A stretch of 64,000 nt of DNA. Origin: Cryptomeria japonica. Taxonomy: Eukaryota > Streptophyta > Pinopsida > Cupressales > Cupressaceae. Positions 44,371 through 56,445 of this stretch are shown one piece after another. Numbering within the stretch: the first letter of the stretch is position 1; every line of letters starts with the position of its first letter. The position numbers and the translations under genes were made by a program. The notes under the pieces are model-generated. The model saw only the letters and a list, made by a program, of their open reading frames with translations. It did not search any database and had not been told where the DNA came from. The stretch covers positions 154,213,048 to 154,277,047 of the forward strand of contig NC_081407.1 of the NCBI RefSeq assembly GCF_030272615.1, in the 5' to 3' direction.

Positions 44371-44540
44371 TGCTCAACATAGGAACAAGGGAGCCATTAA
44401 TGTGACACAACATCTCCATCTCTTTCCCCTCATGGATTCACTCTCAACCTCTAAAGATAATTCACAATAGTTGGATGAATATGCAACATGAGCTAAACCA
44501 CAACACTCTTAGAGGCCAAGCATTTGATTCTCTATGACAA
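44371..44540 (-). pseudogene. Third CC-type glutaredoxin relic
   Basis: On the minus strand RIKCLASKSVVV (44535-44500) aligns with RIERLASESAVA of the intact gene. After a small deletion, TCATGTTGC (Ser-Cys-Cys) follows at the active site. After a large internal loss, CHINGSLVPML (44408-44376) aligns with CHISGSLVPLL. The middle of the protein, including the glutathione-binding part, is gone. It retains the CC pair that the intact gene lacks, so it derives from a different or older family member. It abuts the left edge of duplication copy B. Confidence 0.65.
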
Positions 44541-44700
44541 CAAGATGAATCTTGATAGGATGTCAACAACTAGAGAACTTCCTACAAAAATCAATTGTTC
44601 TTATTGAACCATTAAGATTCCCAAAACATATATGGGATATCTATAGGTTAAAAATATTCATTTCCCTCCTACAATATTATGCAAGTGTAGTGGTGATGTC

Positions 44701-45539
44701 ATGTCAGCCATTCCTAGCCAAACCTCCCCCCCTCTTTTTCCCCTTCTTACGCCTTGGGGCACCCCTTGGATGCCCCTTGCCTTTTTTCATTTATCCATTT
44801 TTATCCCTTTTGCCTTTGAGGTGGAGAACGTTTATCCTTGCAAAGATGCCAAAACTGTGCCTTGTGTGTTGTTCTATAGGGTACAAATGGTGGTCTGTGG
44901 TCTGCCCCTTTCCCTCTTGTCACAGATGTCGATCCCTCAATCGATGCTTATGCAAGTGACGTTCCACCTACACAATAGGGATCAATCATGTACACGTTAT
45001 CCCCATCTTGTACACGTTGATCCCCAGGCATAGACATTGACTAAGCGATCGATTTATGTGCCTCTATAAACTTTGACACTCATTTATGACCCCTAATAAA
45101 TGCAAATATACTCAAATAAAAAAGTTAGGTTAGGGGTACCCACCAATGTCCTATACTCTGGTGGGCGCTGGACGATTTTGACCCTTTCCTCATGTTGCTC
45201 ATGCCATGGAATCCTCACCATCTTCGCTCCTTCTACTCTAGGCTCTCTATTGCTCGTGGACTTGTGAGTGTGAAAATGATGCTTCTATAAGCCCTTATTT
45301 CGCCTTTCCATCGCCCTTTCTCCGTTTCCTTTCATCATCTTCTTCTTCTAGTTTCTCTTTCCTCTCATCTTTTTCATCTTTTTCCAGTATTTTCTTCTTT
45401 TTCAAGAATTTTTTCATAGGATTTTAAATTTTTCGATTAAATTCTCAAGGAGGCATCCCTTACCCCATGTTTTCACACTAGGACATCTTTCTTCATCTTT
45501 TATCGGTTGTCAACTTTTACTGCCACATAAAAGAGGCAC
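44701..45539. other. Copy-B-specific insert, left part
   Basis: C/T-rich on the plus strand, with proline-rich open frames that look like chance. Probably repeat sequence. No domain is recognised. Confidence 0.4.
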
Positions 45540-46560
45540 AAAATATAGATGCCTAAAATTAATTAAATTAATATTTAATTAATTTATCCTTTTCAAATGA
45601 TTAATTGCATTAATTATGTCAGTCCTCTTTCTTCTCAGAGTTAATTAAATTATATTTTAATTAATTTTGTCACCTTAACCTTATCATTAATTTATCAAAA
45701 TTAATTATATTCAATTGTTTTAAAATTATTTCAATTCCTCAACCTTAGTCAATATTCCCTTCTAATCCTAATTAGTTAATTAATTTCAATTAATTAACTA
45801 ACGCCTTTGATTCCTACAAATCACCTTCTTAATCACCGTCATTTTCCCTAATTAATTCTAGCCTAATCATGATCACCATTTTCTTCAATTTTATATCCCT
45901 CCACTCATTCTCTCTCCTCATGTCCCATCCTTCTAACTTTCCCACTTTCATTCTAATCCTCCATTATCCCACCTAATCACTCCCCTTAATCATTTGCACA
46001 TCTCTAATCACCTTGATTAAGGATGGCTCAACTTTTCACCATAAATGGCTTTCCTATCTCATCCTCCAACCTTAAATGCCACCCACTTTTGTCTATCCAA
46101 GGAATTTCAAATTCTTTCAATTTCTACATACCCTCTCTTCCCAAGGAATTTTTAATTCCTTTATCCTTTATTCTCCCCATGCCTTCTCTTTCTTGGGAAT
46201 TTTAAATTCCTTTATTCTCTTCCCAAGGTACTTAGGGAACTCTTCCCCATGTGCTTGAGAAGTGTGGAGACACGAAATGCCTTTATAAAAAATTTCTTGG
46301 ATCTCCCACTTGTTCTTTCAAATCCTCTCCCAGTCACATTCAATCTTAGCCCTCCATTCTTCTTCAATCCCGACCATCCATTTTGGGCCCCTCCAATCTA
46401 TAAATTGGAGTCCCCTCCCCTCTCCATTCATCCATCATTTTTACATTATCATTTTGTCCATTTGAATCAAGAAATCATCCATTGCACCTACATTATCCCC
46501 AAATATTGCCATACTTAATCTATCATCCATCATCAGATTCTATCATTTTGTTGTGTAGTG
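45540..46560 (+). repeat. Ty3-type LTR remnant
   Basis: Starts near AGATGCCTAAAATTAATT, like the LTR at 1168 on the other strand. It contains TTAATTAA-rich tracts and a TATAAATTGGAG box near 46400, and is followed by Ty3 coding remains in the same orientation. Confidence 0.5.
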
Positions 46561-46739
46561 GAGGGCAATCCACATTCCTCAATCCTAAGGAGAAAATCAA
46601 GAGGATATTCATGATGCAGACTTAGACTTCAAGCTCAATCAGAGGAGGTGAAAAAAGAAGGTATAACAAGGTTATTTGTATGCTTTAATGCTCTATTCTA
46701 AGTTATTTTATATTGCATGAATTTGATCATTATAACTTG

Positions 46740-47545
46740 CTTTTCCACATCCTCAAGAGGAAGTAATGGTGTTGATAGACTTAGGTAGAACTCATAACTT
46801 GATTTCAATTGTTTCATATATCTGGGTCCAAAGTTTCAAGTTTTGATTGCAAATGGTGGTACAATTAGTAATTTTGGAAAATTCCATAGCATTAAGTTAT
46901 CCATAGGAGATTATCATCTTGATAGTCCTATGTTTTCTATCTCCATGGGTGTAGTAGATATTGTTTTGGGAGTACAATGGCTTACTACCTCAGGAATAAT
47001 TGTGATGAACTTTTGAGAACTATTCATGAGATTTTAATCAAAAGGAAAGAAAGTGTCCAGCTAGAAGGGCTATATGGTAAATCCCCATAGATGGTGAGCT
47101 CTCATCAAATGCAAAATTTTCTTAAGAAAGCATCTAATATATTTGTGTCCAAAGTAGTTCATTGGAATCCTATCAACAAAATGTCTCAATGAACATAAAT
47201 TTACAAAAAATTGTAGATAATCACTTGGTGGTTTTTGGAGAGACACCTAAAGGATTTATACTCTAAAATGGATCATTATTATGCCATACAAATAGTGCTA
47301 GGAAATCATCCACCCAACATTAAGCCCTATTGGTACCCATATATACAGAAAAGTGAAATTGAAAAGATTGTTCAAGAGATGTTAGAAGCAAGAATTATTA
47401 GGCATAAACAAAGTGGATACACATCCCCTATAATAATGGTGCATAAGAAGGATGACACATGGAACATATGCCCCATCAATAGATTTCTCCAAACACATAC
47501 AAGGAAATTAGGGAATAGAATAATGAATGAATATCTCATCTAATA
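46740..47545 (+). pseudogene. Ty3 pol remnant: protease and RT start
   Basis: The aspartic protease reads MVLIDLGRTHNLIS near 46765, with Leu where the DSG/DTG motif needs Ser or Thr, then LSIGDYHLDSPMFSISMG and DIVLGVQWLTT near 46970. The N-terminal reverse transcriptase (PPNIKPYWYPYIQKSEIEKI, GYTSPIIMVHKKDDTWNICP) follows at 47300-47480. It stops at the RT palm, and the rest of pol is missing. One frame change separates the two domains. Confidence 0.8.
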
Positions 47546-48660
47546 TAAGAATCTACTAGTCTTATTTTATCAATTTTTGGGGAGGTGCATTCTCATTACA
47601 AATATTTGGAGGTTTCCCCCCTCAAAGTGGCTTACTATTTTCATCTATTAGATATCATTCTTAGCATATTTCATATTTTATTAGATATCATTATTAGAAT
47701 AAAAGTGACATTTGTAGAATTGAATTTCTAAAAGATGTTTACTGATGAAATGTAGAAATGCTAATGAAATTTATATCTATTATTTAATTTTTTTAATATA
47801 TTCAAAGATAGATTTCTTATTGCTAAAAATGCTGAAAAATTAGGGGTTCTATTTGGTGTCACCAAAACAATGAAAAAAACTTATTTTTTCCTAATTTTAA
47901 TTTTCTAAATAAATCACACACACACACACACACATATATTTCTAAAAAAAATGAAAAAATCAAATTTTGATTTATATTTTTCTTGCAATAACATTTTAAA
48001 GTCCAACATAGCTGAATTTGGTAGTTTTCATTCAATGTCACCTTTTTTCTATTAAATTTATCATAATCAAAAACAAATTTGTACCCTTTTGGAGAAGATT
48101 CTCTCATCTAGTGAAAAATATATTTTGTAAATTTTTTTAATATCATTTAATATTTTTTCAAATTTCAAATCAACTTCTTCTCGAACTTAAAAATCCTACT
48201 TGAAATGTTTAAAAAATAAAACATATCAAAATTAATCAAAACATTAAATAAATTATATCTCAAGATTCCAAGCTTCGACCTCTACAAAAGGCTATTTTTA
48301 AATTTTTGCAAAAAAAATATTCTACATGAAAAAAAATACAATAGAAGTGGAAAGTTTTAGAAATGTAGAGAAAATTGTGATTTGGCTGCCACATCACATG
48401 GCATATAGATATGTTCGACCGAAATAGGTTCTGCCAAACTAATTTCAGTCGAACTTATTTTGCAAAAGGTTTGGCTGAAATAGGTTCAACTAAAGTAATT
48501 TCGATCGAACTTATTATGCTAAAAATAAGTCCGACTAAACTTATTGTGCCATTTAGGCATCATGTGGCTGCCACATAGGTTTGGCTGAACTTATTTCGAC
48601 ATAACTAAGTTTGGTTGGACTTATTCAGTTGGCTTCAAGTGCAACATAGCAGTGTGCTTT
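47546..48660. other. Copy-B-specific insert, right part
   Basis: AT-rich, with a (CA)n run at about 47911-47935 and the degenerate repeat at 48410-48630. No gene. Confidence 0.45.
48410..48630 (+). repeat. Degenerate minisatellite, TTCGACTGAA type
   Basis: Variants of GGTTTGGCTGAA, TTCGACCGAAATAGG, TTCAGTCGAACTTATT and GTCCGACTAAACTTATT recur about every 20-35 bases. Direct and partly inverted forms of TCGA alternate. Confidence 0.6.
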
Positions 48661-49259
48661 AGCCCCTATGTGCAAGGTTTATAAATTCAATATATGGGTG
48701 GAGCATCAATTTATTTATGTACTATGTGTACTGAAGATGACGAAGCTACTACACATGCTCCCATAATGTAATTACCCAAAGTTACAAGACAATCAAAATT
48801 AGGAACTTGCAACATATTAAAACCTAGCTCAAGAATCCTATGAGCCCTCAACATTGGTAAGAAAAGAGTATAAATCAAGTTTCAGTTTTTTGGTTGATTA
48901 AGTATTTAACATAGGTACTTAGTGTCACATCTTAAACATTTATGTATTTTTTATAGCTTCTATTATAATATTATAAATTGCATGCTAAGCAATTCCCTTG
49001 TATTTATGCTTGTTTCATCTTGTGTAATTTTTTGTACCTTTTATTTGTTATTTCATGCTAGTTATTTCCCTCATAGGCCTAGTCCTAGTTCCCCATTATC
49101 ATCCTAACCCTTGTGCTCCATTTTAATTTAATGTTTCTACATGTCTAATAAATATTTCTAATAAGATTTTTCCAACTTTTTGTGTCCTCATATCCTTTCG
49201 GTATAACCACCTTTTGGACCTGTTTCTATAACAATAATTTAAAATATGTCTCCTAAGTC

Positions 49260-52200
49260 TAATCCAAAACAAGAGCTCTGATGGAGATGGAGTTCTTGCC
49301 TTTTATAAGAAATGGAAGGAATGAAGCATTGCACTAGAGAATGGAACATAAAAGCATTGCATTAGAGAATGGAACATAAGTGCTAACATGTGTTTTTATG
49401 AGTATAGAAAACATGAGTACAAAATGGAGTAAATACCTATCTTTTTGTAGTCTAAAAGAAAGTGATAATTATAAAATCAATAACATAATTTTTAATAATA
49501 TGTTTCAATGTCTATGAACAATGTGCGAAATAAGTGTTCAACCAATATTGTTGGTTTCAAAAGGTAGCAAAATGCATTATTGTTGCGAGGTTCAACTTTG
49601 AAAGACCTATATAGTTAACAAAATTGAAACATGTTATTACTACAACTTAAATTATGTGAATAGAAGTTAAAAACATGACAATACATTATATCTTGTTAAA
49701 AGTATGATATTTGTTAGAATACCTAGGTTATGAAAAAGTTGGTAATGGTGGTTTGGCAGGTTTAAAACAAAAATATTTTGTCAAATGGTATAATCAAGAT
49801 CGGAAATATAGAGAGTTTTTGACATGAACAATGTATTATATTGAGAGGTAAAATGTGTGAAGTGTAGTATACAAGTACAAGAGGTGTTTAATGGAAATTT
49901 AAATGTTTGTTCCATCCTATCCATAAATCATACCTGACATTAACTCGGGTGTCATATTACGAGGTATGCAATTCTGGATGACCAACAAGGACTTTTAATA
50001 ATTGAGAAACAATTTTAAAAACAATTCCCTATTTTAAATATTTTCATTAACCAAATACAATAAATGTCAAATGAACAAATCTTGAGCATTAAGGTTTGTT
50101 GTATTGTTTTAAGACTTATGTTGTAAGGATTTGAGAGTAATTAGCAACATGGAATAGATTGTTTATTTATATTTTATTTATCTTTATCCAACTACATTTG
50201 GAAAGAAATAACAATACCAGTTATTTTTTAATATTTGCATATAAATTCTAGTAATTTTTAATTTACTAGGGTTTTCTTGTGTTTTTCCATTTTCAACTCA
50301 TTTAATTGAATTCCATTCACACTTCCAATTTTCCATATCAATGTCTAGATTTCTTATCTCTTTTAGTTTCAAACTTTGATAAGGGTCATGTTAAATCAAA
50401 CATTGTGGTTGAGCATCTTCAATTGTGAATTATAGCCACATTGAAATTTAATTCCTAGTTGAAGAATCTTATGTCTAAATTTGTATACAGTCATATGCCC
50501 AGACTATGTTGAGTTGATCATTAGTAACAAGATGCCCAAATCACAAAAAATGATATTGGTAATTGACTTAAACTTAACAGTATATTTGGAATTTAAAACT
50601 CAAGGTAATTGTAAGGAAAAATTACAAGCTGACAAGCCAAATTAATAAAAGCGTTTGTATTCAGCTTAAAAAAAATTCACTAATAGAATGTTAAAAGTTA
50701 ATAAATTAACAATTAAAAACTGCTTAAATTTAATGAAGTTTAATCTTACTTTACTATTTTAAATTTCAAGTGCTTCAAGATTAATTAATTTGAATTTTTA
50801 GCAAGCACTAATAGGCCAGGAAATTAAAAAAATTTAATACTAGGTGGCTTCCAAGATGATCTTAAATCTACATGGATTGCAACTGATGAGGAGCCACCAT
50901 TTGATAATGATTATCTGTCCAAGCTATTTTATATTCATATATATATATAACAATCGAACATTGTTAAAAGAAGGGTTTCGCTCTATGATTACGTCTATGG
51001 TTCTACCGATTTTAAAACAGAACAAAATAATTTGTTGTTACATGTTAAATTAAGGCCCACCATATTTATGGTATATGTGAGGTTGTCTCCATGTATGATG
51101 TTAGTGTAATGCATATATTGAGTTGAGAAATTAATTGAAGTTTTATTTATTTTATTTTATTTTTCTTGCTTGTTCATAGGGCTTATGTTTATGTTCATAA
51201 AACCATGATTTTTACTCCTAGTTCTACCATTTTGTATCTTATTTTTGAAGTTACACCAGGACCCATATTCAAAATAATCCAATTCAAGTTTTTTAAACTC
51301 TATAAAAGGCAAAGAAATCCAACTCTTGAGAAAATGCAATAGCAACAAGGGTGCCATGAGAATTAAAAGATTTCAAAGATGAATGAGGGCATTCATGGCT
51401 CAAACCTTTATAAACTATGGGTCATATTACACAACTCTACTTAGGTACTTTCTTATTAGTGAGTTTTGTTTGATTATCCCGCTCTTATCTTGGGATGGCT
51501 ATTTGGAGATGGAATCTATCAAACCTAATGGTTAATTGCCCAAAAACTTCAAATGAAGAAGTATTACTCTAAAAAGAAGGTTCTAGTACTTCTACAACTA
51601 CAATTTGCCCATCATATTATGTCCAGAATTGAACCAGTAACTTCAAATAAAGACATAGTTCTTTGCCCTTGATCCCACTATTTTTTTTTTAAAATAACAA
51701 TATTCTCAAAGTGATATGAACAGAGGTGTTGCCTTATTCACCATTTTTGCATCTACAACTCATTTTTTATCGTGTATTTTAATTGCAAAGAAAAAATGTA
51801 AAAAACATATGCAACTTATTGGTACAAACTCTGGTATCTAAATAAATTCAAATATTTGGCTGTCATCCTCAACCCAAAAACCAGATAAAAAATTATTAAC
51901 TACTTAATATTAAAAAAACCTAGTGTTAATGACAATCTCAAATATTGAAACAATTCTACCAAAAACTGCATTGACTAAAACCCTCTAATGGATAGGCCAA
52001 ATTATATATTTACAACTACATAATGAAGCTCCACTATTGACAAATTTAACATTTTAAAATAGACACAAGACTTTGTTTATAAGCCCACTAATTTTGAACC
52101 TATAACTTCAAATAAAGACATAGTTCTTTGACCTTAAGTCCACTATCTTTTTTTTAATAAATAAAAATGTTCTCAAAGTGATATGAATAGAGGTGTTTCC

Positions 52201-53540
52201 GTATTCACCATGCTTGCATCTATAACTCATTTTTTGTTGTGTCTTTTAATTGCAAAGAAAAAACGTCCAACTCAAAGAATGCAACTTATTGGTATAAACT
52301 ATGGAATCTAAAAAGTTCAAATATTTAGTTGTCATCCTCAAAACCCAAAAACTAGTTATAAAAAATTATTAGCTAATTAATGTAAAAAAACCCTAGTATT
52401 AATAAGAGTCTCAAATATAGAAATAATTCTACCAAAAATTGCATTGACTATAACCCTTTAATGGGGTGGCTCAAAGTATCTCAAAACAACTTCAATTTCT
52501 AATGATAGCCTACTATTGTAGTTGTGAAAATCTAGGCCCAAAATCTAGGTGGAAAATTCCTAATAAATATTTTGTGTATGAGACTACTTTGAAGTTCAAT
52601 CTACTTGAAAGGCGAGATGGACAAACACAAATATTGGTATAACCGCACAATGAAGCTCCAATATTGTCAAATTAAACAGTTTAGAATAAAGAAAAGACTT
52701 TGTTTATAAGTTGTGGGTGCAAACTCTGGCTTGTTTCAAGAGCAATGTGGGTCTTGCACTTTTTCACAAGCAATGGCCACCACTAATGGAAGCCCTAAAC
52801 AAATGGGTTAAATCTTTTCCAAATATATTTTTTTGTTTGAGCAAACTCACCTTGAAACAACAATTACTTTCCCTCCTCTACAATGCCTTCTTGCCTTCAA
52901 AGTGCTAATTGCCAGAGTTGAAATGAATGCTTTAAAGACTACCTCATTGTTTTATCAATGTTAGTTGCAAGAAATGAAAGTCTTCAAGGCTACCTGGCTG
53001 CTTTACAAATGTCAGTGTAGTCTAACCACAAAGAAAATCCTACAATTTGAGAAGCAATTCATACCTAATGTCTACTGAGGTGACCGTGTCTACAATTATG
53101 ACTTGTTGCTTTCAATCAAGATATGATCCCTATTTTCTGTGTAGCAAGAGAATTGTAGAATGCATGACAATGAACATAAGTTTTTTTAAAACCTAAAAAT
53201 GAATGAAAACCTATACAGAGAATTCAATAAATCATTTATTTCATATGTTTGCACTTGCAATTGCCATGAATGGTGATGACATGTGCTAACTAACCCAAAG
53301 TTAATTTTTCTATATTTTCTGTTAATGAAAATTCATTAAAATTGCCAACAAAATTCTATCATCCAATTGTATTCTATGAAAACAATTAAAGAAAATCTAA
53401 AAAATAATAGCATAAAAACATCACGCTTTAAACTTTACAATTAAATATTTTTTCCTACATTTGAAAAATAGAATTAATATATAAGAATGGTATGAAAACA
53501 TTAGTTCCTTGCTCAAGGAAAGGACTAATTAGTCTCATTG
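49260..53540. other. 4.3-kb insert specific to copy B
   Basis: Copy A runs straight from about 2290 to 2308 where copy B has this block. It is AT-rich and lacks recognised coding sequence. It includes the direct repeat at 51639-52710. Its nature as an insertion in B or a deletion in A is open. Confidence 0.55.
51639..52710 (+). repeat. Tandem direct repeat, 465-bp period
   Basis: Unit 1 starts with AACTTCAAATAAAGACATAG at 51639 and unit 2 at 52104. They stay aligned through TTCTCAAAGTGATATGAA, ATTCTACCAAAAA and AATGAAGCTCCA to GACTTTGTTTATAAG. Unit 2 contains about 140 extra bases (52467-52640). Confidence 0.9.
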
Positions 53541-55373
53541 GCATTTGAAACATCTATACAAATTTTACCTTGAAAATATATTACTACCCTTAAATGCACC
53601 CCCTTACCCTTTATATGTCATAGATAGTTGGACCTCCTTGGGATTAGGAACCAGTCCTTGGTAGCAAGTGATTATGAGTTGGCCTAGAAATTTTGTCCAA
53701 TAAAAAATAATTTTTTGATATGTTTTCATTAATTGACTTGTCTCGAGATCATATATTCTCTAATTGATTTCCTTTCTTCTTCCCCCTACCCATCTTTCTT
53801 CTCTACCTATTTTTAGTTCTATCGCCTAATTTCCTTACAAATGCATGCACTAGGATGTTTTCCACCCATTGACATAACCCTCTTCAAGAATTAATTTTAA
53901 CCCTTTTTCTACATTTTTCATTTTGCTTTCAATTCTTTACCCGTATCGTTGGTTGTTCCTTTACCATTATTTTCATTTACCTCATGGTTTGAAATCATCT
54001 TTTAATACTTAGAATTAGGGTGATTTTTTAGTACATGGGATTCAAAAGTTAAAAATACTAGTATTTTATGCCATATGGTTTTTTCTTCAATTCCCACAAT
54101 AGGATTAATTATGAAAGGCTTTCTTTTAGTCGTTCTATATTTTGTGGCCTCTTTGATAGATTTTCATCTTGTAGAACAAATGCAACATAACACATGTATG
54201 TAGAGTCTTAAAGCATTTCAAAAGGGAAAACTATTAGAAATATTGAGAATACCTCATATATCAATTTTGTTGACTTTCTAAGATAGTCAGCCAAGTCATA
54301 TAGTTGGTTTACTAAGGGGATTGATTTGGTGACTATAAAACTAGGAAAACTAATAGGCTTATTATTAGCATACTTTTTTGATGAATTTTGTTTCACCATT
54401 TTGGACAATATGTATTACAAGTTCCTAGTGAGAACTTCTTAGTTTGATAGGATCCCATATAGATACTTTCTTTGGATACTATTTTGAATCTTCCATGATG
54501 TTTTTGGACATTTTTAATGACATATAGGATTAATCTATCAAGCTAGTTGTAACCCTTAATATAAAGAATCTAAATATGATATTCAACAAAATTTGGTTTT
54601 AAAACTTCTAGAAATAACTTGATTCAAAGATAGCATATATACATGTGTAAGATGTTCTAAGTAATTTTGTCTTGGTTAACACCTAATTTATTTTATGTCT
54701 TTATTCCTAGTTTATCGCATGTGTTTGTGTCCAATTTCATGTCATGTTATTGGTCCTATCTTTAGTGAGTGTTAATTAGTGTTATGAAATTTGGATATAG
54801 CCTTAGGTAACATTAATTTGAATGGGTTCACATCTAATCACACATAAAAATAATCTTAATCAGCTTTAAAATATCTATATTTTAAATTCTTTCATTTTAT
54901 AAACCTGACATACTTGTAATTTCACTTCGATTCTCTTATTTTAGATTTTATTTTCTCAAACTAGTATGAAAAACAAAAAGAAAATCATCTTGTATGTGTA
55001 CTTCCATAATGCATGTTAATTAGATTCATAATTTACATAGAGTAGTTCAACTCATGCCTCTAATACGGTCTTATTTTTGTTTCTCCCATTATCATCTATG
55101 TTTTGCTTTGCCATCCATATTCTCATTCCTACTCTTCACCTCTAAACCATGCCTTCTTTTCCTTTCATCCACACTAAAACTTCATGAAACCTCTAAACCA
55201 TACCTTCTTTTCCTTTCATCCACACTAAAACTTCATGAAACCCAAAATTTTCAGACAAAATTTCTTGACAACACTTCAAACTCTTTCTTATATTTATAAA
55301 AAAGACATTACAATTCATGCTTCACATCATATATTCAACACAGTCCCAATAATCATCTCTACCACTATTTCCC
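53541..55373. other. Non-coding part of duplication copy B
   Basis: Aligns with 2308-4148. No conserved frame. Confidence 0.5.
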
Positions 55374-55595
55374 TTAAATCTCACTATTAACCATTACATT
55401 ATTCTTGAAACAGCTTGAGTGATATGTGATGATAATGATATATCCCAAACACCAACTTTTGATTATACTACTACTCACATCCTTGTAATATTCATCCCCA
55501 TATGAGATGTAATCACCTTTTACGCCCCTAACACAACATGATTCGCTGGTGCCGACAGTCTGAGCAACGCCTTCTCCGTCTTCTTCCACTAACAT
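55374..55595 (-). CDS. Small ORF, partner of 4149-4370, unknown
   Basis: 73 codons starting MLVEEDGEGVAQTVGTSESC, the same start and stop as in copy A. About ten amino-acid differences fall mainly in the middle (residues 23-48). No domain. Survival of the full frame in both copies is notable, but it is short. Confidence 0.3.
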   Translation of the reverse strand: MLVEEDGEGVAQTVGTSESCCVRGVKGDYISYGDEYYKDVSSSIIKSWCLGYIIIITYHSSCFKNNVMVNSEI

Positions 55596-56259
55596 GCCAT
55601 TAAGAGAGATGACGTTAATCCAACGTCATTCTAATTTAAAAATGTCCGTTATGATGGCGTTGTGGGTTAGAAAATTTGTGCGATGATTGCTCTGCCTGTG
55701 CCCAATTACATCAATCCTGCTGTTGACAAATAAATTTATTTGACAGTTGAGTCAAAAATGGTCCCTAAATCCCGGGTCATTCTAATTAGAGAAAACGAGT
55801 CGCTGGATGTCTGGATCAGCAAATGATAGCACCTAATTATGGGATGGGATTTAGGGAAGTATGTGTCAAAATAAGCTCTCTCAAAATAAATAAACTCTGT
55901 CAAAATAAATCTCAGGGAGCGAGTGGTTTATATGAGGAAATTGGAAGCTCCACAAAACCTAGGAAAGCAAATATGTTCCTGTGTCCTGCATTGATTTGAG
56001 AAATAAATGAATGTTATAAAAGCCTCCCTCGTTTTACATTGTTGCTTCTATCAAATCTACCTAGAAAACCTTTAAATTTTATCTGCCGATTATTTTCATG
56101 GCATTAGTAGCAACTATAATATTCCATGAGAACCCAAATGCATCGGAGAAGAATGCAACGGTAGTTTAAATTTTTGTGCTTTGTTTTTTCGTTGTTTTTT
56201 CCTCGGCATGGGCATTCACAATTCCAGCTTCATTGTTAAGCATTCTTTTCTCAGTTGTG

Positions 56260-56445
56260 TAGACAGTAGGATTCACGCCCAGCTCCAACAGTAGTAGCCT
56301 CTTGGCAACATAGCACATAAAGCACGAGCTTATGGTGAAGATAGCCACTGGACTCTCAGAGGTCAAGCGTTCGATTCTCCATTGAGCCTCCCTCAGAAAA
56401 AATATCTTTCGCAGACCCCTAATCGTGGGCATTACAGTGCTCCAT
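56260..56445 (-). pseudogene. Glutaredoxin pseudogene, copy B
   Basis: Aligned with the intact gene, it starts MEHCNAH and meets TAG at codon 9. A roughly 50-bp loss shifts the frame before IERL. AIFTISSCFMCYVAKRLL then restores the active-site region with CFMC, and LGVNPTVY is followed by a deletion of about 680 bp that removes the last 60 or so residues, including the cis-Pro and glycine loop. It cannot make a working glutaredoxin. Confidence 0.88.

Noticed and set aside
44701-45033. Proline-rich frames in the copy-B insert
   Set aside because: C/T-rich DNA gives open frames in more than one phase here, with no domain and no conservation.
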